64,000 nucleotides of DNA from JARFQH01 sp963825595 (GCA_963825595.1 CAWGUE010000011.1:156658-220657); one strand, 5' to 3'; counted from the stretch's first letter, positions 53,174 through 63,040 are shown. The notes: generated from the sequence alone by a model not told the origin. Made by a program: numbers and translations.

Positions 53174-53737
53174 ATGCCAATTCGGGGTTTTAATATAATG
53201 CTCGCCGTGGTACTGACCACTTTTTTATCAATACCGATGCTGCTCCTGGCTGCTCTTATAAAACTATCCTCCCCCGGTCCTGTTCTGTATTGGTCGGATC
53301 GGGTGGGTCGGAACAACACCCTCTTCAAGATGCCAAAGTTCAGGACCATGAAGGTTGAAACACCGGCAGTGGCCACGCACCTGCTGACATCCCCGGATCA
53401 GTATCTAACAAGGATCGGCCGGATTTTTCGGAAATACAGCCTGGACGAACTGCCGCAATTGTTCAGCGTCATGAAGGGTGATATGTGTTTTGTCGGACCC
53501 CGGCCGGCTTTATTTAATCAGGACGATCTGGTTGAACTGAGAACTCTCAAGGGCATCCATCATCTTGTTCCGGGCATCACCGGTTGGGCGCAGATAAACG
53601 GTCGGGACGATCTGCCAATTCCTGTAAAAGTCACCTTTGATGAATATTACCTCAACCATCGATCCTTTGCGTTCGACCTGAAAATACTTTTTACAACATT
53701 TCTCAGCGCCTTGAACAGTAAAGGCGTGCGTCATTGA
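53174..53737 (+). CDS. Monotopic phosphoglycosyl transferase (WcaJ/PglC type)
   Basis: Initiating enzyme that transfers phospho-sugar from a UDP-sugar to undecaprenyl phosphate. 187 aa, the short PglC form without the four-helix WcaJ N-terminus. Re-entrant helix MLAVVLTTFLSIPMLLLAAL, then SSPGPVLYWSDRVGRN, MPKFRTM, LDELPQLFSVMKGDM with the catalytic Asp-Glu, and FVGPRPA. Together with the flanking SDR and WbpM-type dehydratase it can prime the repeat unit with a 6-deoxy-HexNAc-1-P. Confidence 0.92.
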   Translation: MPIRGFNIMLAVVLTTFLSIPMLLLAALIKLSSPGPVLYWSDRVGRNNTLFKMPKFRTMKVETPAVATHLLTSPDQYLTRIGRIFRKYSLDELPQLFSVMKGDMCFVGPRPALFNQDDLVELRTLKGIHHLVPGITGWAQINGRDDLPIPVKVTFDEYYLNHRSFAFDLKILFTTFLSALNSKGVRH

Positions 53738-53754
53738 CACCATAACTTTAAATT

Positions 53755-55671
53755 ATGATGATCCATCGCTTTTTTAACAAAAACTTTCTCATTATTTTCG
53801 TCGCAGATCTCCTGCTGTTGACGGCCTCGTTATATTCGGCTCTTCTGATTCGATTTGAATTCAATATCCCCGGCTATTTTGTCGCATCTTTTTTACAGAT
53901 TCTGCCGTATGCGCTGCTGACCAAGGTTGCCAGTTTTTATTTCTTTGATCTTTATCGTGGTATGTGGCGCTATACGAGCATTTCAGACCTTCTCAACATT
54001 ATCAAAGCCGTTACGGCGAGTTCGCTTCTGATCGTCGCTTTCCTCGCATTTAAGACACGTTTTATCGGCTATTCCCGGTCTGTCTTTTTAATCGACTGGT
54101 TTTTAACCATTCTTTTTATTTCTGGATACCGTTTAGCTGTCCGCCTCTTTTTTGAAAGCTACACCCGTGATGAGTCAGGGCAACGCAAGCGTCCCTCAAT
54201 CGCTGGTATGTTGTCACGCAAACACAAAAATGCCAAAAAATTGCTTATCATCGGCGCTGGAGACTGCGGGGAAAAAATTTTCCGTGAAATTCAGAACAAT
54301 GCGTCTCTGCCGTATCGAACCGTCGGGTTTCTTGATGATAAACCCAACAAAATCGGTCGCAAGATTCATGGTGTGCCTGTCTTGGGCCGCATAAGTGAAA
54401 TTGCGGCCGCCATAAAAAAAGTCAGCGCCGACGAAGCCCTCATTGCCATTCCTTCGGCCGCCGGACAACAAATGCGGGAAATTATCGAACACTGCAAAGA
54501 CAGCGGCATACCGTTTAAAACCGTGCCGGGCTATGGGGAACTGATAAACGGCCGGGTCTCAGTCAAGGCTATACGCGATGTAGCCTACCAGGATCTACTC
54601 GGCCGAGACGCCGTCAAGCTCGACGAAAAGGGTATTGGCGCTTATATCGAAGGAAATTGTGTGATGATCACCGGCGCAGGTGGATCGATCGGATCGGAGC
54701 TTTGCCGCCAACTTTGCCGCTTCAGACCGAAGAAGGTCGTTCTTTTTGAAAGGGCCGAGAGCCCGTTATACGAAATCGAGCTTGAGCTAAAACGGAATTT
54801 TAACGACGTTTGCATTGTCCCGGTTCTTGGTGACATCCAAAGCTCAAACCACTTGTTCAAAACATTTGATGACCATGCTCCCCGCACTGTCTTTCACGCT
54901 GCGGCATACAAGCATGTTCCCATGCTGGAATTGCAGCCTTGGAAGGCCGTCGAAAACAACATTCTGGGAACGGCCAACCTCATCCGTATCGTCAATAAGT
55001 TCAGAATTGACCGTTTCGTGTTTGTCTCCACCGATAAGGCCGTACGGCCCACTAATGTCATGGGGGCCAGCAAAAGGGTGGCGGAAATGCTGCTTCAATG
55101 CCAGAATCATAACCCTGACAGCGAAACGAAGTTTGCTATTGTCAGGTTCGGAAATGTGGTCGGCAGCGTCGGAAGTGTGGTGCCGCTTTTCAAACGCCAA
55201 ATAGAGATCGGCGGACCGGTAACGATCACCGATCCGAATGTGACGCGTTATTTCATGACTATTCCCGAGGCCTGCCAGTTGATTTTGCAGGCAGGCGCTT
55301 TTTGCAACGAGCAAGTGGAAATATTCGTTCTCGATATGGGACAGCCCGTAAAAATAGTCGATATGGCCCGCGACTTGATTCGCCTTTCGGGTTTCGAACC
55401 GGATGTAGACATTAAGATCGATTTTATCGGATTGCGACCCGGAGAAAAATTGTATGAAGAACTTATTACCGAAGGGGAGGGAATTGTCCCAACCATTCAC
55501 AAAAAGATCATGACCCTGCACGGTGAGGTTTGCAGTCTGGTGCAAATAAATGGCAAAATCGACTCATTTGCGCGCCTGGCCCAGGATCAGGACACCGAAA
55601 AGATCAAAGCAGCGCTTAAAGAGATCGTCACAGATTACCAACCCTATCACAACCACAGTCCGTTAAATTGA
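53755..55671 (+). CDS. Membrane NDP-sugar 4,6-dehydratase, WbpM/CapD family
   Basis: 638 aa. Four membrane helices fill residues 1-120 (FLIIFVADLLLLTASLYSAL, LIDWFLTILFISG). A CoA/Rossmann-like domain follows (KKLLIIGAGDCGEKIFREI) and then the catalytic SDR domain from about 300: VMITGAGGSIGSELCRQL, HAAAYKHVPMLE, STDKAV and NVMGASKRVAE, where Met replaces the usual Tyr of YxxxK as in long WbpM enzymes. Makes UDP-4-keto-6-deoxy-HexNAc for the SDR gene upstream. 17 bases after the PGT gene. Confidence 0.95.
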   Translation: MMIHRFFNKNFLIIFVADLLLLTASLYSALLIRFEFNIPGYFVASFLQILPYALLTKVASFYFFDLYRGMWRYTSISDLLNIIKAVTASSLLIVAFLAFKTRFIGYSRSVFLIDWFLTILFISGYRLAVRLFFESYTRDESGQRKRPSIAGMLSRKHKNAKKLLIIGAGDCGEKIFREIQNNASLPYRTVGFLDDKPNKIGRKIHGVPVLGRISEIAAAIKKVSADEALIAIPSAAGQQMREIIEHCKDSGIPFKTVPGYGELINGRVSVKAIRDVAYQDLLGRDAVKLDEKGIGAYIEGNCVMITGAGGSIGSELCRQLCRFRPKKVVLFERAESPLYEIELELKRNFNDVCIVPVLGDIQSSNHLFKTFDDHAPRTVFHAAAYKHVPMLELQPWKAVENNILGTANLIRIVNKFRIDRFVFVSTDKAVRPTNVMGASKRVAEMLLQCQNHNPDSETKFAIVRFGNVVGSVGSVVPLFKRQIEIGGPVTITDPNVTRYFMTIPEACQLILQAGAFCNEQVEIFVLDMGQPVKIVDMARDLIRLSGFEPDVDIKIDFIGLRPGEKLYEELITEGEGIVPTIHKKIMTLHGEVCSLVQINGKIDSFARLAQDQDTEKIKAALKEIVTDYQPYHNHSPLN

Positions 55672-55677
55672 ATTTCA

Positions 55678-56913
55678 ATGGTAAAAAAAAATAAGACGCT
55701 TGTCCAAATACTAATCGACAAGGGTGTGCAGATTATTGCTCCGGAATCCGTCGAAATCGGCGGCGAGGTCAATCCTGATCGCATATCCGGTGACAATGTC
55801 GTGATTCATCCGGGTTGCAGGGTGTTCGGTCAATCTTCACTCATCTTGAAGGGCACTCGCTTGGGCGCTGAAGGGCCTGTTACGGTGGCCGATTGTCAGA
55901 TTGGTCGCAATGTCGACTTGAAAGGCGGTTTTTTCCAGAATGCGGTCTTACTAGACGGTGTCTCGGCCGGTTCCGGTGCTCACGTGCGGGAAGGAACGAT
56001 ACTCGAGGAAGAGGCCAGCATCGCTCACACCGTCGGGTTGAAACAAACGATCCTGTTTCCATTCGTCACCTTGGGCAGCCTGATCAATTTCTGCGACTGC
56101 CTGGTGGCCGGCGGTACCGATCGAAAAAATCACAGTGAAGTCGGCAGCTCCTATATCCACTTTAACTTTACCCCCAACAAGGACAAGGCGACAGCCTCCC
56201 TTATCGGAGACGTTCCCCGGGGAGTGATGCTGAAACAGGCGCCGATTTTTCTCGGTGGCCAGGGTGGTCTGGTCGGACCCTGTCGATTGGAATACGGTAC
56301 CGTCATTGCCGCCGGTACCATCAACCGCAAGGATGAGCTGCGCCCCGACCGGCTGATTTTTGGCGGTGTTGGCAGAAGCGGTAATATACCTTTCGCCGCA
56401 AGGCAGTATAGTGGCATAAAAAGAATATTGACCAATAATATCATCTATATTGCCAATCTTTTTGCCCTCGGGCAATGGTACGATCAGGTGCGGAGTCTGT
56501 TTGTATCTAACGATTTCCCCGAGAGGCTTTTGGAAGGTCTTCAGGAAAAATTGAACATGGCGGTGGCTGAGCGGATCGAGCGACTCAGCGAATTCGTGCA
56601 TATAGTGGCAGAGCAGGAAACGGGAAGCCAAGATAATCTAACACTATCGAATTCTCTGCCGGAGGGAATTTATGATTGGTGGCCCGAGCTGGAATCGTTT
56701 CTTAAAACAGATCGGAATAGGGTAGGGGATCCTGCCCTGAGAGATTGTTTCCTGGAGACCATCTGCAAAGAGTCCGATCAAAATGGTAAACAATACCTGC
56801 AAGCAATAACAGGATTGAATTCCGACGCTTCAGAAATGGGAACCCACTGGCTCCAGGGAATCGTAAATGAAGTTACGAAAGGCGCTTTCCAAATTATCCC
56901 CATATTGAATTGA
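55678..56913 (+). CDS. Left-handed beta-helix protein, GlmU-C-like
   Basis: 411-aa protein of uncertain role. The first 250 residues show hexapeptide-like repeats (IGGEVNPDRISGDNVVIHPG, GPVTVADCQIGRNVDLKGG, GAHVREGTILEEEASIAHTV), typical of LbH acyl- or nucleotidyl-transferases such as the C-terminal part of GlmU. The N-terminal nucleotidyltransferase domain is absent. The last 150 residues are helical and unfamiliar. Seven bases after the WbpM-type gene, so in the operon; it may acetylate the sugar or be a structural partner. Confidence 0.7.
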   Translation: MVKKNKTLVQILIDKGVQIIAPESVEIGGEVNPDRISGDNVVIHPGCRVFGQSSLILKGTRLGAEGPVTVADCQIGRNVDLKGGFFQNAVLLDGVSAGSGAHVREGTILEEEASIAHTVGLKQTILFPFVTLGSLINFCDCLVAGGTDRKNHSEVGSSYIHFNFTPNKDKATASLIGDVPRGVMLKQAPIFLGGQGGLVGPCRLEYGTVIAAGTINRKDELRPDRLIFGGVGRSGNIPFAARQYSGIKRILTNNIIYIANLFALGQWYDQVRSLFVSNDFPERLLEGLQEKLNMAVAERIERLSEFVHIVAEQETGSQDNLTLSNSLPEGIYDWWPELESFLKTDRNRVGDPALRDCFLETICKESDQNGKQYLQAITGLNSDASEMGTHWLQGIVNEVTKGAFQIIPILN

Positions 56914-57054
56914 ATACACATCACTATACGACAGATTCTTTGCGTTCAGTTTACACTCAACACAAATCCTACAGCTTTAAAAAGAACAGACAAAACACTA
57001 CCGATTTACCTCGAGAAAAACAATCCACCCCTGATCATAATTAATAAATATCGT

Positions 57055-58311
57055 GTGATATTGGACTCTTCCCAACAAGCCCGGCGTCTCTTCAATTTTG
57101 CTCTCCGAGGAGTATCCTTGACCAGCAAATTTGCACTGCTTTTTGCACTAGCAAAGTTTCTGGAGCCAGTTGACTTAGGACTATTCGGTTTGCTTGCTGC
57201 CACCATTTCCTATGCGCTCTACGCATTAGGGTTCGATTTTTACACGTATTCCACCCGTGAGCTCATTGTCTCGGATCGTAATCAGTGGAGTGCTCTTCTG
57301 CGCGATCAGGCTGCTTTTTTCGGTATCGTCTACTCCGTCGTACTACCGATGTGCCTTCTGGTCTTCTGGTTTGGCTTCCTCCCTTGGGCACTTGCCGCTT
57401 GGTTTGCGCCGCTGCTGGTGTTGGAACACATAGGACAGGAGCTGAATCGCCTGCTTGTGGCTATGTCAGAGCCGCTTTGGGCAAACTTGGTGTTGTTTTT
57501 CCGCACGGGAGCATGGGCAATCGTGGTGGTCATTTTGATGTGGATTCATCCTGAACTGCGCACGCTCGTCACCACATTGGCTGGATGGGTCGCTGGTTCG
57601 CTCGTGGCGTGTCTGGTTGCCGTGTCACGACTCCGACAGCTCGATTGCCGCGCCCTGTCTCGTCCAATCGACTGGGGGTGGGTGAAACGAGGCGTACGTG
57701 TTGCAGTTCCCTTACTTGTCGCTACGCTTGCAGCTCGAGGCCTTTACACTTTCGACCGTTATCTTATGGAAGGAATAGGTGGTCTGGAGGCACTTGGGGC
57801 CTATGTTTTCTTTGTTGGAATATCCAATTCAATAGCAGGTTTCTTGGATGCCGGCGTATTCACCTTCTTGTATCCCACTCTGATTCTAGCGGCAGACAAA
57901 CAGGACAAAATCGCGTATCAGTTGGGGATGCGTCGCCTGGCAATTCAAACATTGAGCGTCACGGGTGTTCTTGCACTCTCTGCGATTGTGTTTGCCCACC
58001 CTTTGGTCGACTGGTTGCAGCGCCCGGTCTATGAACAACATTTCGGCTTGCTGTATTGGACAGTCATCTCAGCCGTTATTTTTGCTGCGGGTATGATTCC
58101 TCATTACGGGCTCTATTCTCTGCGGCTCGACGTTCCGATCATCATCAGCCACATCGCTGGATTGGTTGTATTTTTTGGTGCGGTAAGCCTGCTGCGCCAT
58201 CCGATGGCAGAAAATGCCGTGCCGGCTGCAGTAGCAATAGCATTTTTGCTGATACTTATAGTTAAATCGTATGCTTTCCGTCGAAGTCGTTTTCTTGTAA
58301 AAAACCAATAG
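57055..58311 (+). CDS. Wzx-like polysaccharide flippase (MOP superfamily)
   Basis: 418-aa polytopic membrane protein with about 11-12 helices. The N-terminus (RRLFNFALRGVSLTSKFALL, KFLEPVDLGLFGLLAATISY) matches polysaccharide flippases that move lipid-linked repeat units across the membrane. GTG start (57055) or a TTG two codons later; no ATG in frame upstream. Base composition and codon choice differ from the operon before it and a 140-bp gap separates them, so it may have been acquired with the pse genes. Confidence 0.85.
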   Translation: MILDSSQQARRLFNFALRGVSLTSKFALLFALAKFLEPVDLGLFGLLAATISYALYALGFDFYTYSTRELIVSDRNQWSALLRDQAAFFGIVYSVVLPMCLLVFWFGFLPWALAAWFAPLLVLEHIGQELNRLLVAMSEPLWANLVLFFRTGAWAIVVVILMWIHPELRTLVTTLAGWVAGSLVACLVAVSRLRQLDCRALSRPIDWGWVKRGVRVAVPLLVATLAARGLYTFDRYLMEGIGGLEALGAYVFFVGISNSIAGFLDAGVFTFLYPTLILAADKQDKIAYQLGMRRLAIQTLSVTGVLALSAIVFAHPLVDWLQRPVYEQHFGLLYWTVISAVIFAAGMIPHYGLYSLRLDVPIIISHIAGLVVFFGAVSLLRHPMAENAVPAAVAIAFLLILIVKSYAFRRSRFLVKNQ

Positions 58312-58356
58312 CAATCATGGTTGGCCTTCCTTTATTTGCAAATCGAGGTAATTGTA

Positions 58357-59358
58357 ATGTTCAATAAAAAATCTATCCTTATCACCGGTGGGACCGGCTC
58401 TTTCGGCAAAAAATTTGCCAAAACCATTCTTGAGAATTACCAGGCGCGTCGCCTTATCATATACTCACGCGATGAACTCAAGCAGTTTGAAATGCAGCAG
58501 GAATTAAATGCTCCGTGCATGCGTTATTTTATTGGCGATGTTCGCGATAAGGAGCGAATGGTTCAGGCCATGCGTGGTGTTGATTTCGTCATTCATGCCG
58601 CGGCCCTGAAACAGGTGCCGGCAGCCGAGTACAACCCTACAGAGTGTATCAAGACCAATGTGCATGGCGCCGAAAACGTCATCCATGCGGCCGTCAAGAA
58701 TGACGTGGAACGGGTTATTGCACTATCTACAGACAAAGCGGCGAATCCGATCAACCTCTATGGGGCAACCAAGCTGGTCTCAGACAAACTCTTTGTCGCC
58801 GCCAATAATATGGCCGGTGGCCACAAGACTCAGTTTGCCGTCGTGCGTTATGGTAACGTTGTCGGTTCGCGTGGGTCTGTCGTCCCGTTCTTTCGAAAAT
58901 TAATCGCCGATGATGCAGAGCATCTGCCGATCACTGATGAGCGCATGACCCGTTTCTGGATCACCCTGAAGCAGGGCGTCAACTTTGTATTGAAGAACTT
59001 CAAACGCATGTATGGCGGTGAGATTTTCGTTCCAAAAATACCATCTGTTCGCATTACCGATTTAGCTCGAGCTATGGCTCCGAATATTCCGCAAAATGTC
59101 ATCGGTATTCGCCCTGGAGAGAAACTGCATGAAATCATGTGTCCGGCCGATGATTCGCACCTCACCCTGGTATTTGACGATCACTACGTCATACGCCCGA
59201 CGATCATCTTTACGAGTCGCAACAACAATTTTGTTGAGAACCGGCTGGGAGAACGAGGAAAACCAGTAGAACAGGGCTTCGAATACAATTCAGGTACCAA
59301 TCCGCAATTCCTTAGCGTCTCGGAAATTGTCAAACTAAATCATATCGCCGAGGTATGA
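58357..59358 (+). CDS. pseB: UDP-GlcNAc 4,6-dehydratase (inverting), PseB
   Basis: First step of pseudaminic acid synthesis: UDP-GlcNAc to UDP-4-keto-6-deoxy-L-AltNAc. 333 aa. Rossmann GGTGSFGKKFAKTIL, YSRDELKQFEMQQE, HAAALKQVPAAEYNP, PINLYGATKL with YxxxK, and RYGNVVGSRGSVVPFF are diagnostic of PseB/FlaA1. GAGGTAA lies six bases before the ATG; the longer frame to 58321 is not supported. Overlaps pseC by 4 bp. Confidence 0.97.
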   Translation: MFNKKSILITGGTGSFGKKFAKTILENYQARRLIIYSRDELKQFEMQQELNAPCMRYFIGDVRDKERMVQAMRGVDFVIHAAALKQVPAAEYNPTECIKTNVHGAENVIHAAVKNDVERVIALSTDKAANPINLYGATKLVSDKLFVAANNMAGGHKTQFAVVRYGNVVGSRGSVVPFFRKLIADDAEHLPITDERMTRFWITLKQGVNFVLKNFKRMYGGEIFVPKIPSVRITDLARAMAPNIPQNVIGIRPGEKLHEIMCPADDSHLTLVFDDHYVIRPTIIFTSRNNNFVENRLGERGKPVEQGFEYNSGTNPQFLSVSEIVKLNHIAEV

Positions 59359-59360
59359 TC

Positions 59361-60518
59361 ATGATTCCGTATGGTCGTCAAGAGATCACAAAAGAGGATA
59401 TCGATGCCGTCGTAGGGGTTCTAAAATCGGATTTTCTCACTCAGGGACCAGTCGTACCTCTTTTCGAGCAATCGGTAGCCAGGTATTGCAATGTGAAGCA
59501 TGCAGTGGCAGTTAATAGCGCAACCTCTGCGCTTCACATTGCCTGCCTGGCGCTGGATTTAAGTCCAGGTGACTGGCTTTGGACCACACCGATTACTTTT
59601 GTTGCTTCCGCCAACTGTGCTCTTTATTGCGGGGCTAAAGTCGATTTTGTGGATATCGACCCGCGCACATACAACATTTCTCCTCACTTACTCGAACAAA
59701 AGCTATCGATAGCAGAAAAAACCGGGCGCCTGCCGAAGATCGTCGTTCCTGTCCATCTGAGCGGGCAACCTTGTGATCTGCAGGCCATTTATTTGCTGGC
59801 AAAACGATACGGGTTTAAACTTATCGAAGACGCCTCCCATGCCATAGGCGGCAAATACAAGGAGGAGCCCATTGGCAACTGTCGTTATAGTGACATCACA
59901 GTGTTCAGCTTCCACCCTGTCAAAGTTATCACCACAGCCGAAGGTGGTATAGCGGTGACCAACGATACCAAACTGGCCGAACATATGAACTTGCTGCGGA
60001 GCCATGGTATCACCCGCAATCCGGATTTAATGTCTCATGAGCCCCACGGTTCCTGGTACTACCAGCAAATTGATCTTGGCTTCAATTACCGAATGAACGA
60101 ACTTCAAGCGGCTCTGGGCATCAGTCAGTTGCAACGACTAGACGCGTACGTCACTCAACGTCATAAACTGGCGCAACGCTATAACAAATTGCTTGCAAAA
60201 CTGCCGATTATACGGCCCTGGCAACACCCGGACAGCTATTCCGGCTTGCATTTGTATATAATCCGACTGAAACTCGACGCCATCAAGTCGACACACCGTC
60301 AGGTATTCGAATCACTGCGCAAGCAAGGCATTGGAGTTAACCTGCACTACATACCGGTACATTCACAGCCCTATTTCCAGCGGATGGGCTTCAAATCCGG
60401 CGATTTTCCACAAGCCGAACGCTACTATGCCGAAGCCATCAGCCTGCCGATGTATCCGACCATGAAAGAATCGGAGCAAGACAAAGTTATTAAAGCTTTA
60501 GAGAAAGCTTGTCTGTAA
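59361..60518 (+). CDS. pseC: UDP-4-amino-4,6-dideoxy-AltNAc transaminase, PseC
   Basis: PLP-dependent aminotransferase (DegT/DnrJ/EryC1 family) for the second pseudaminate step. 385 aa. IPYGRQEITKEDIDAVV start, AVNSATSALHIAC, EDASHAIGG with the Asp-His pair, FSFHPVKVITTAEGG with the PLP Lys, and GFNYRMNELQAALG. An ATG two codons earlier overlaps the pseB stop. The TAATG junction couples it to pseF. Confidence 0.97.
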   Translation: MIPYGRQEITKEDIDAVVGVLKSDFLTQGPVVPLFEQSVARYCNVKHAVAVNSATSALHIACLALDLSPGDWLWTTPITFVASANCALYCGAKVDFVDIDPRTYNISPHLLEQKLSIAEKTGRLPKIVVPVHLSGQPCDLQAIYLLAKRYGFKLIEDASHAIGGKYKEEPIGNCRYSDITVFSFHPVKVITTAEGGIAVTNDTKLAEHMNLLRSHGITRNPDLMSHEPHGSWYYQQIDLGFNYRMNELQAALGISQLQRLDAYVTQRHKLAQRYNKLLAKLPIIRPWQHPDSYSGLHLYIIRLKLDAIKSTHRQVFESLRKQGIGVNLHYIPVHSQPYFQRMGFKSGDFPQAERYYAEAISLPMYPTMKESEQDKVIKALEKACL

Positions 60519-61210
60519 TGAAGTTAGCCATCATCCCCGCCCGCGGTGGCAGCAAACGCATTCCGCGTAAAAACATCAAGAATTTCTGTGGAAGACCGAT
60601 AATCGCCTGGTCCATTGAAGCTGCTTTGAAAAGTGGGTGTTTCGACCGAGTCATCGTGTCAACTGACGACACGGAAATTGCTGCGATCTCCCGTCAGGAG
60701 GGTGCTGAGATTCCATTTAGGCGGCCAGCCGAGTTATCGGACAATCACACCGGTACCATGCCCGTCATCCGCCATGCGATCGAGTGGTTTAGCCAGAAAG
60801 ACCAACACCCAGATTTGGTCTGCTGCCTCTATGCAACAGCGCCGTTTGTTCGTTCTATGGACATCCAACGTGGTCTAAAAATTCTGAATGAAAGTGGTTG
60901 CGACTACGCCGTCTCTGTTACGAATTATGCCTTCCCTATCCAGCGGGCTATCCGTATCACCGAGCAGAGGCGGATTGAAATGTTTCAACCGGAAAATTTC
61001 GAAATTAGATCACAAGACCTGGAAGAAGCCTATCACGATGCAGGTCAATTCTATTGGGGTCGAGCAAGTGCATGGCTTGCGGGAAAAAGAATATTTGCGC
61101 AGGATTCCGTTCCAGTTGTGCTCCAACGTCATCGTGTAAGAGACATAGACACCATCGAAGACTGGATTCAGGCAGAATGGATGTTCAAAGCACTGAAAAT
61201 TCATTTATAA
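60518..61210 (+). CDS. pseF: Pseudaminic acid cytidylyltransferase, PseF
   Basis: Activates pseudaminic acid to CMP-Pse. 230 aa. The nucleotide-binding motif IIPARGGSKRIPRKNIK is that of CMP-sialic acid synthetases; STDDTEIAAI, RPAELSDN and DAGQFYWG follow in PseF order. The start overlaps the pseC stop by one base; the nine-base longer frame is unnecessary. Followed by a 180-bp gap before pseG. Confidence 0.95.
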   Translation: MKLAIIPARGGSKRIPRKNIKNFCGRPIIAWSIEAALKSGCFDRVIVSTDDTEIAAISRQEGAEIPFRRPAELSDNHTGTMPVIRHAIEWFSQKDQHPDLVCCLYATAPFVRSMDIQRGLKILNESGCDYAVSVTNYAFPIQRAIRITEQRRIEMFQPENFEIRSQDLEEAYHDAGQFYWGRASAWLAGKRIFAQDSVPVVLQRHRVRDIDTIEDWIQAEWMFKALKIHL

Positions 61211-61390
61211 TTCATTGACTGCCATAAAAACCGTATTTGATCGCGACGATATTATACGTTTCGACCAGCAACGAGCAAAAATTAGTCATCTGATGTCGGT
61301 ATAAAGCTCGCTGGTCACAATGTAAAATAGTGTTTTTTTGTGTGCCTGAAGACAGATTACCGCGCAGACCTCAATCTTTAAAAAATAACA
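61211..61390. other. Gap between pseF and pseG with a hairpin
   Basis: No gene. GACCAGCAACGAGC (61263-61276) pairs with GCTCGCTGGTC (61306-61316) as an 11-bp stem with a 3-base bulge. The break also marks a change to A+T-richer DNA in pseG and pseH. Confidence 0.45.
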
Positions 61391-62419
61391 ATGATCTCAC
61401 ACGCCATAGTCAGATGTGACGGGTCTTACGAAATTGGATCCGGTCACATTTTTCGTACGCTTGTTCTTGCAAATGAATTGCGAAATAGTGGGTTTGAGGT
61501 AACTTATTTATGCCGTGACTATAAAGGTGCTCAATATAGCAGAATAAAAGAGGATGGGTTCCGTTATCTCCTCATAGATCCTACGATCACAGAAAATAAT
61601 GATACGCTATTGACCATTGAAAGAGCTATTAAACAGAACACAAAATGGTTAATTGTTGATCGTTATGCTGCGAGAGAGAAAGATTTCCGAAAATTTAAGG
61701 AATCAGGCCTTATGGTTATGGCGATTGATGACCTTTGTGATCAGCCATTTCCTGTCGATATTTTGCTCAATCAAAATATTAACGCTGTGGAACTTCACTA
61801 TGAGACATTATCTGAAACGTTACAATTATTGGGCCCAGATTATACCCTAATTCGTGAGGTTTACCTGACTCATAGGCCAATTAGACCAAAAGTCATCAAA
61901 AGAGTAGAAAATATAATGATTTTTATGGGCGGAGCCGATCACCTAAACGCCACCCAAAAGGTTTTGGTCGCCGCCAATCGGATTAAGAGGCCGCTGAATA
62001 TGACCGTTGTTCTTGGAAAGTCATATCAAAATGAAACCGAATTAGAAAAAGAAATTAAAAAATCTTCGCATCAGATTGAGATTTTCAAAGATCTCCCTAA
62101 TCTCAGCCTTTTAATGAAAAATACTGATATGGCGATTTCAGCATGTGGGAGTGTTATATGGGAGTTTTGTTGCATGGGAGTTCCAACATTAATGCTTCCC
62201 ATAGCTAAAAACCAGGAAGCAGTATCATATAAATTGGATGAGTTGGGATGCGCTTTACATCTCGGTAATTATAAGACGACCTCTATAGAAGGTCTATCAG
62301 AAAAGATAGAATACCTAATTAATGAAACGAACACCCTGACGAACATTGCCCAGAATGCATTGAAACTGGTTGATGGTCTGGGGGTTAATAGAATAGTTGA
62401 GAAAATAAATGCATATTAG
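61391..62419 (+). CDS. pseG: UDP-2,4-diacetamido-2,4,6-trideoxy-AltNAc hydrolase, PseG
   Basis: Removes UDP from UDP-2,4-diacetamido-2,4,6-trideoxy-beta-L-altropyranose. 342 aa, GT-B-like fold. N-terminal IVRCDGSYEIGSGHIFRTLVLA is the PseG signature with catalytic His; IVDRYAAREKDFR, FMGGADHLNATQKVL, AISACGSVIWEFCCMGVPTL and PIAKNQEAVSYKLDELG follow. Visibly A+T-richer than pseBCF and pseI, as is pseH, suggesting a different history for the two. ATG without a clear ribosome site. Confidence 0.95.
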   Translation: MISHAIVRCDGSYEIGSGHIFRTLVLANELRNSGFEVTYLCRDYKGAQYSRIKEDGFRYLLIDPTITENNDTLLTIERAIKQNTKWLIVDRYAAREKDFRKFKESGLMVMAIDDLCDQPFPVDILLNQNINAVELHYETLSETLQLLGPDYTLIREVYLTHRPIRPKVIKRVENIMIFMGGADHLNATQKVLVAANRIKRPLNMTVVLGKSYQNETELEKEIKKSSHQIEIFKDLPNLSLLMKNTDMAISACGSVIWEFCCMGVPTLMLPIAKNQEAVSYKLDELGCALHLGNYKTTSIEGLSEKIEYLINETNTLTNIAQNALKLVDGLGVNRIVEKINAY

Positions 62420-62442
62420 TCGATATTAAGGGTACTTATATT

Positions 62443-62991
62443 ATGAGACTTAAGTTCAGAAAGATAAATGAGACTGATTTAGAAAAAATAATGCATTGGC
62501 GAATGCTCGAAGATGTCACCAAATATATGTACACTGACCCTAAATTGACGATTGCGGACCAACAGCAATGGTTTGGGAGGATAAAAAACGATCCGTCCCA
62601 AAAATACTGGATTATTAATGTTGATGAAAAAGATGTTGGCCTCGTAAACCTTTATCGTATTGATCCAAGGAATCAACGCTGTGAATGGGCTTATTATCTT
62701 GCATCGTCTTCCGTCCGAGGAAAAGGAATCGGAAAGGCCGTAGAATTAAATATTCAAAAGTATGTTTTTGAAGTTTTTGCGTTAAATAAATTATGTTGTG
62801 AAGTCTTTTCTTGGAATGAGATTGTCATCAAAATTCATCAAAAATATGGTTCGAAAATTGAAGGTATCAGAAAAGCTCATATTTTCAAAAATGGCGAATA
62901 CCATGACATTGTTGAAATGGCGATTTTGAGGGAAGATTGGCGGGATAATATAGAAGGTCAATTCGATTTTTATAATGCAGAGATCGAATAA
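62443..62991 (+). CDS. pseH: UDP-4-amino-sugar N4-acetyltransferase, PseH
   Basis: GNAT acetyltransferase for the third pseudaminate step. 182 aa. LRFRKI-like LKFRKINETDLEKIMHWRM, KKWWVI-type KYWIINVDEKDVGLVNLYRI, and the acetyl-CoA motif ASSSVRGKGIGKAVEL, then FALNKLCCEVFSWNEIVIKI. Order pseG-pseH with a 23-bp gap, before pseI. A+T-rich like pseG. Confidence 0.92.
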   Translation: MRLKFRKINETDLEKIMHWRMLEDVTKYMYTDPKLTIADQQQWFGRIKNDPSQKYWIINVDEKDVGLVNLYRIDPRNQRCEWAYYLASSSVRGKGIGKAVELNIQKYVFEVFALNKLCCEVFSWNEIVIKIHQKYGSKIEGIRKAHIFKNGEYHDIVEMAILREDWRDNIEGQFDFYNAEIE

Positions 62992-63040
62992 TGTCATGGA
63001 TGGATTACGACCGGTTGATGTATGTTTGAATGGGAGGCGT

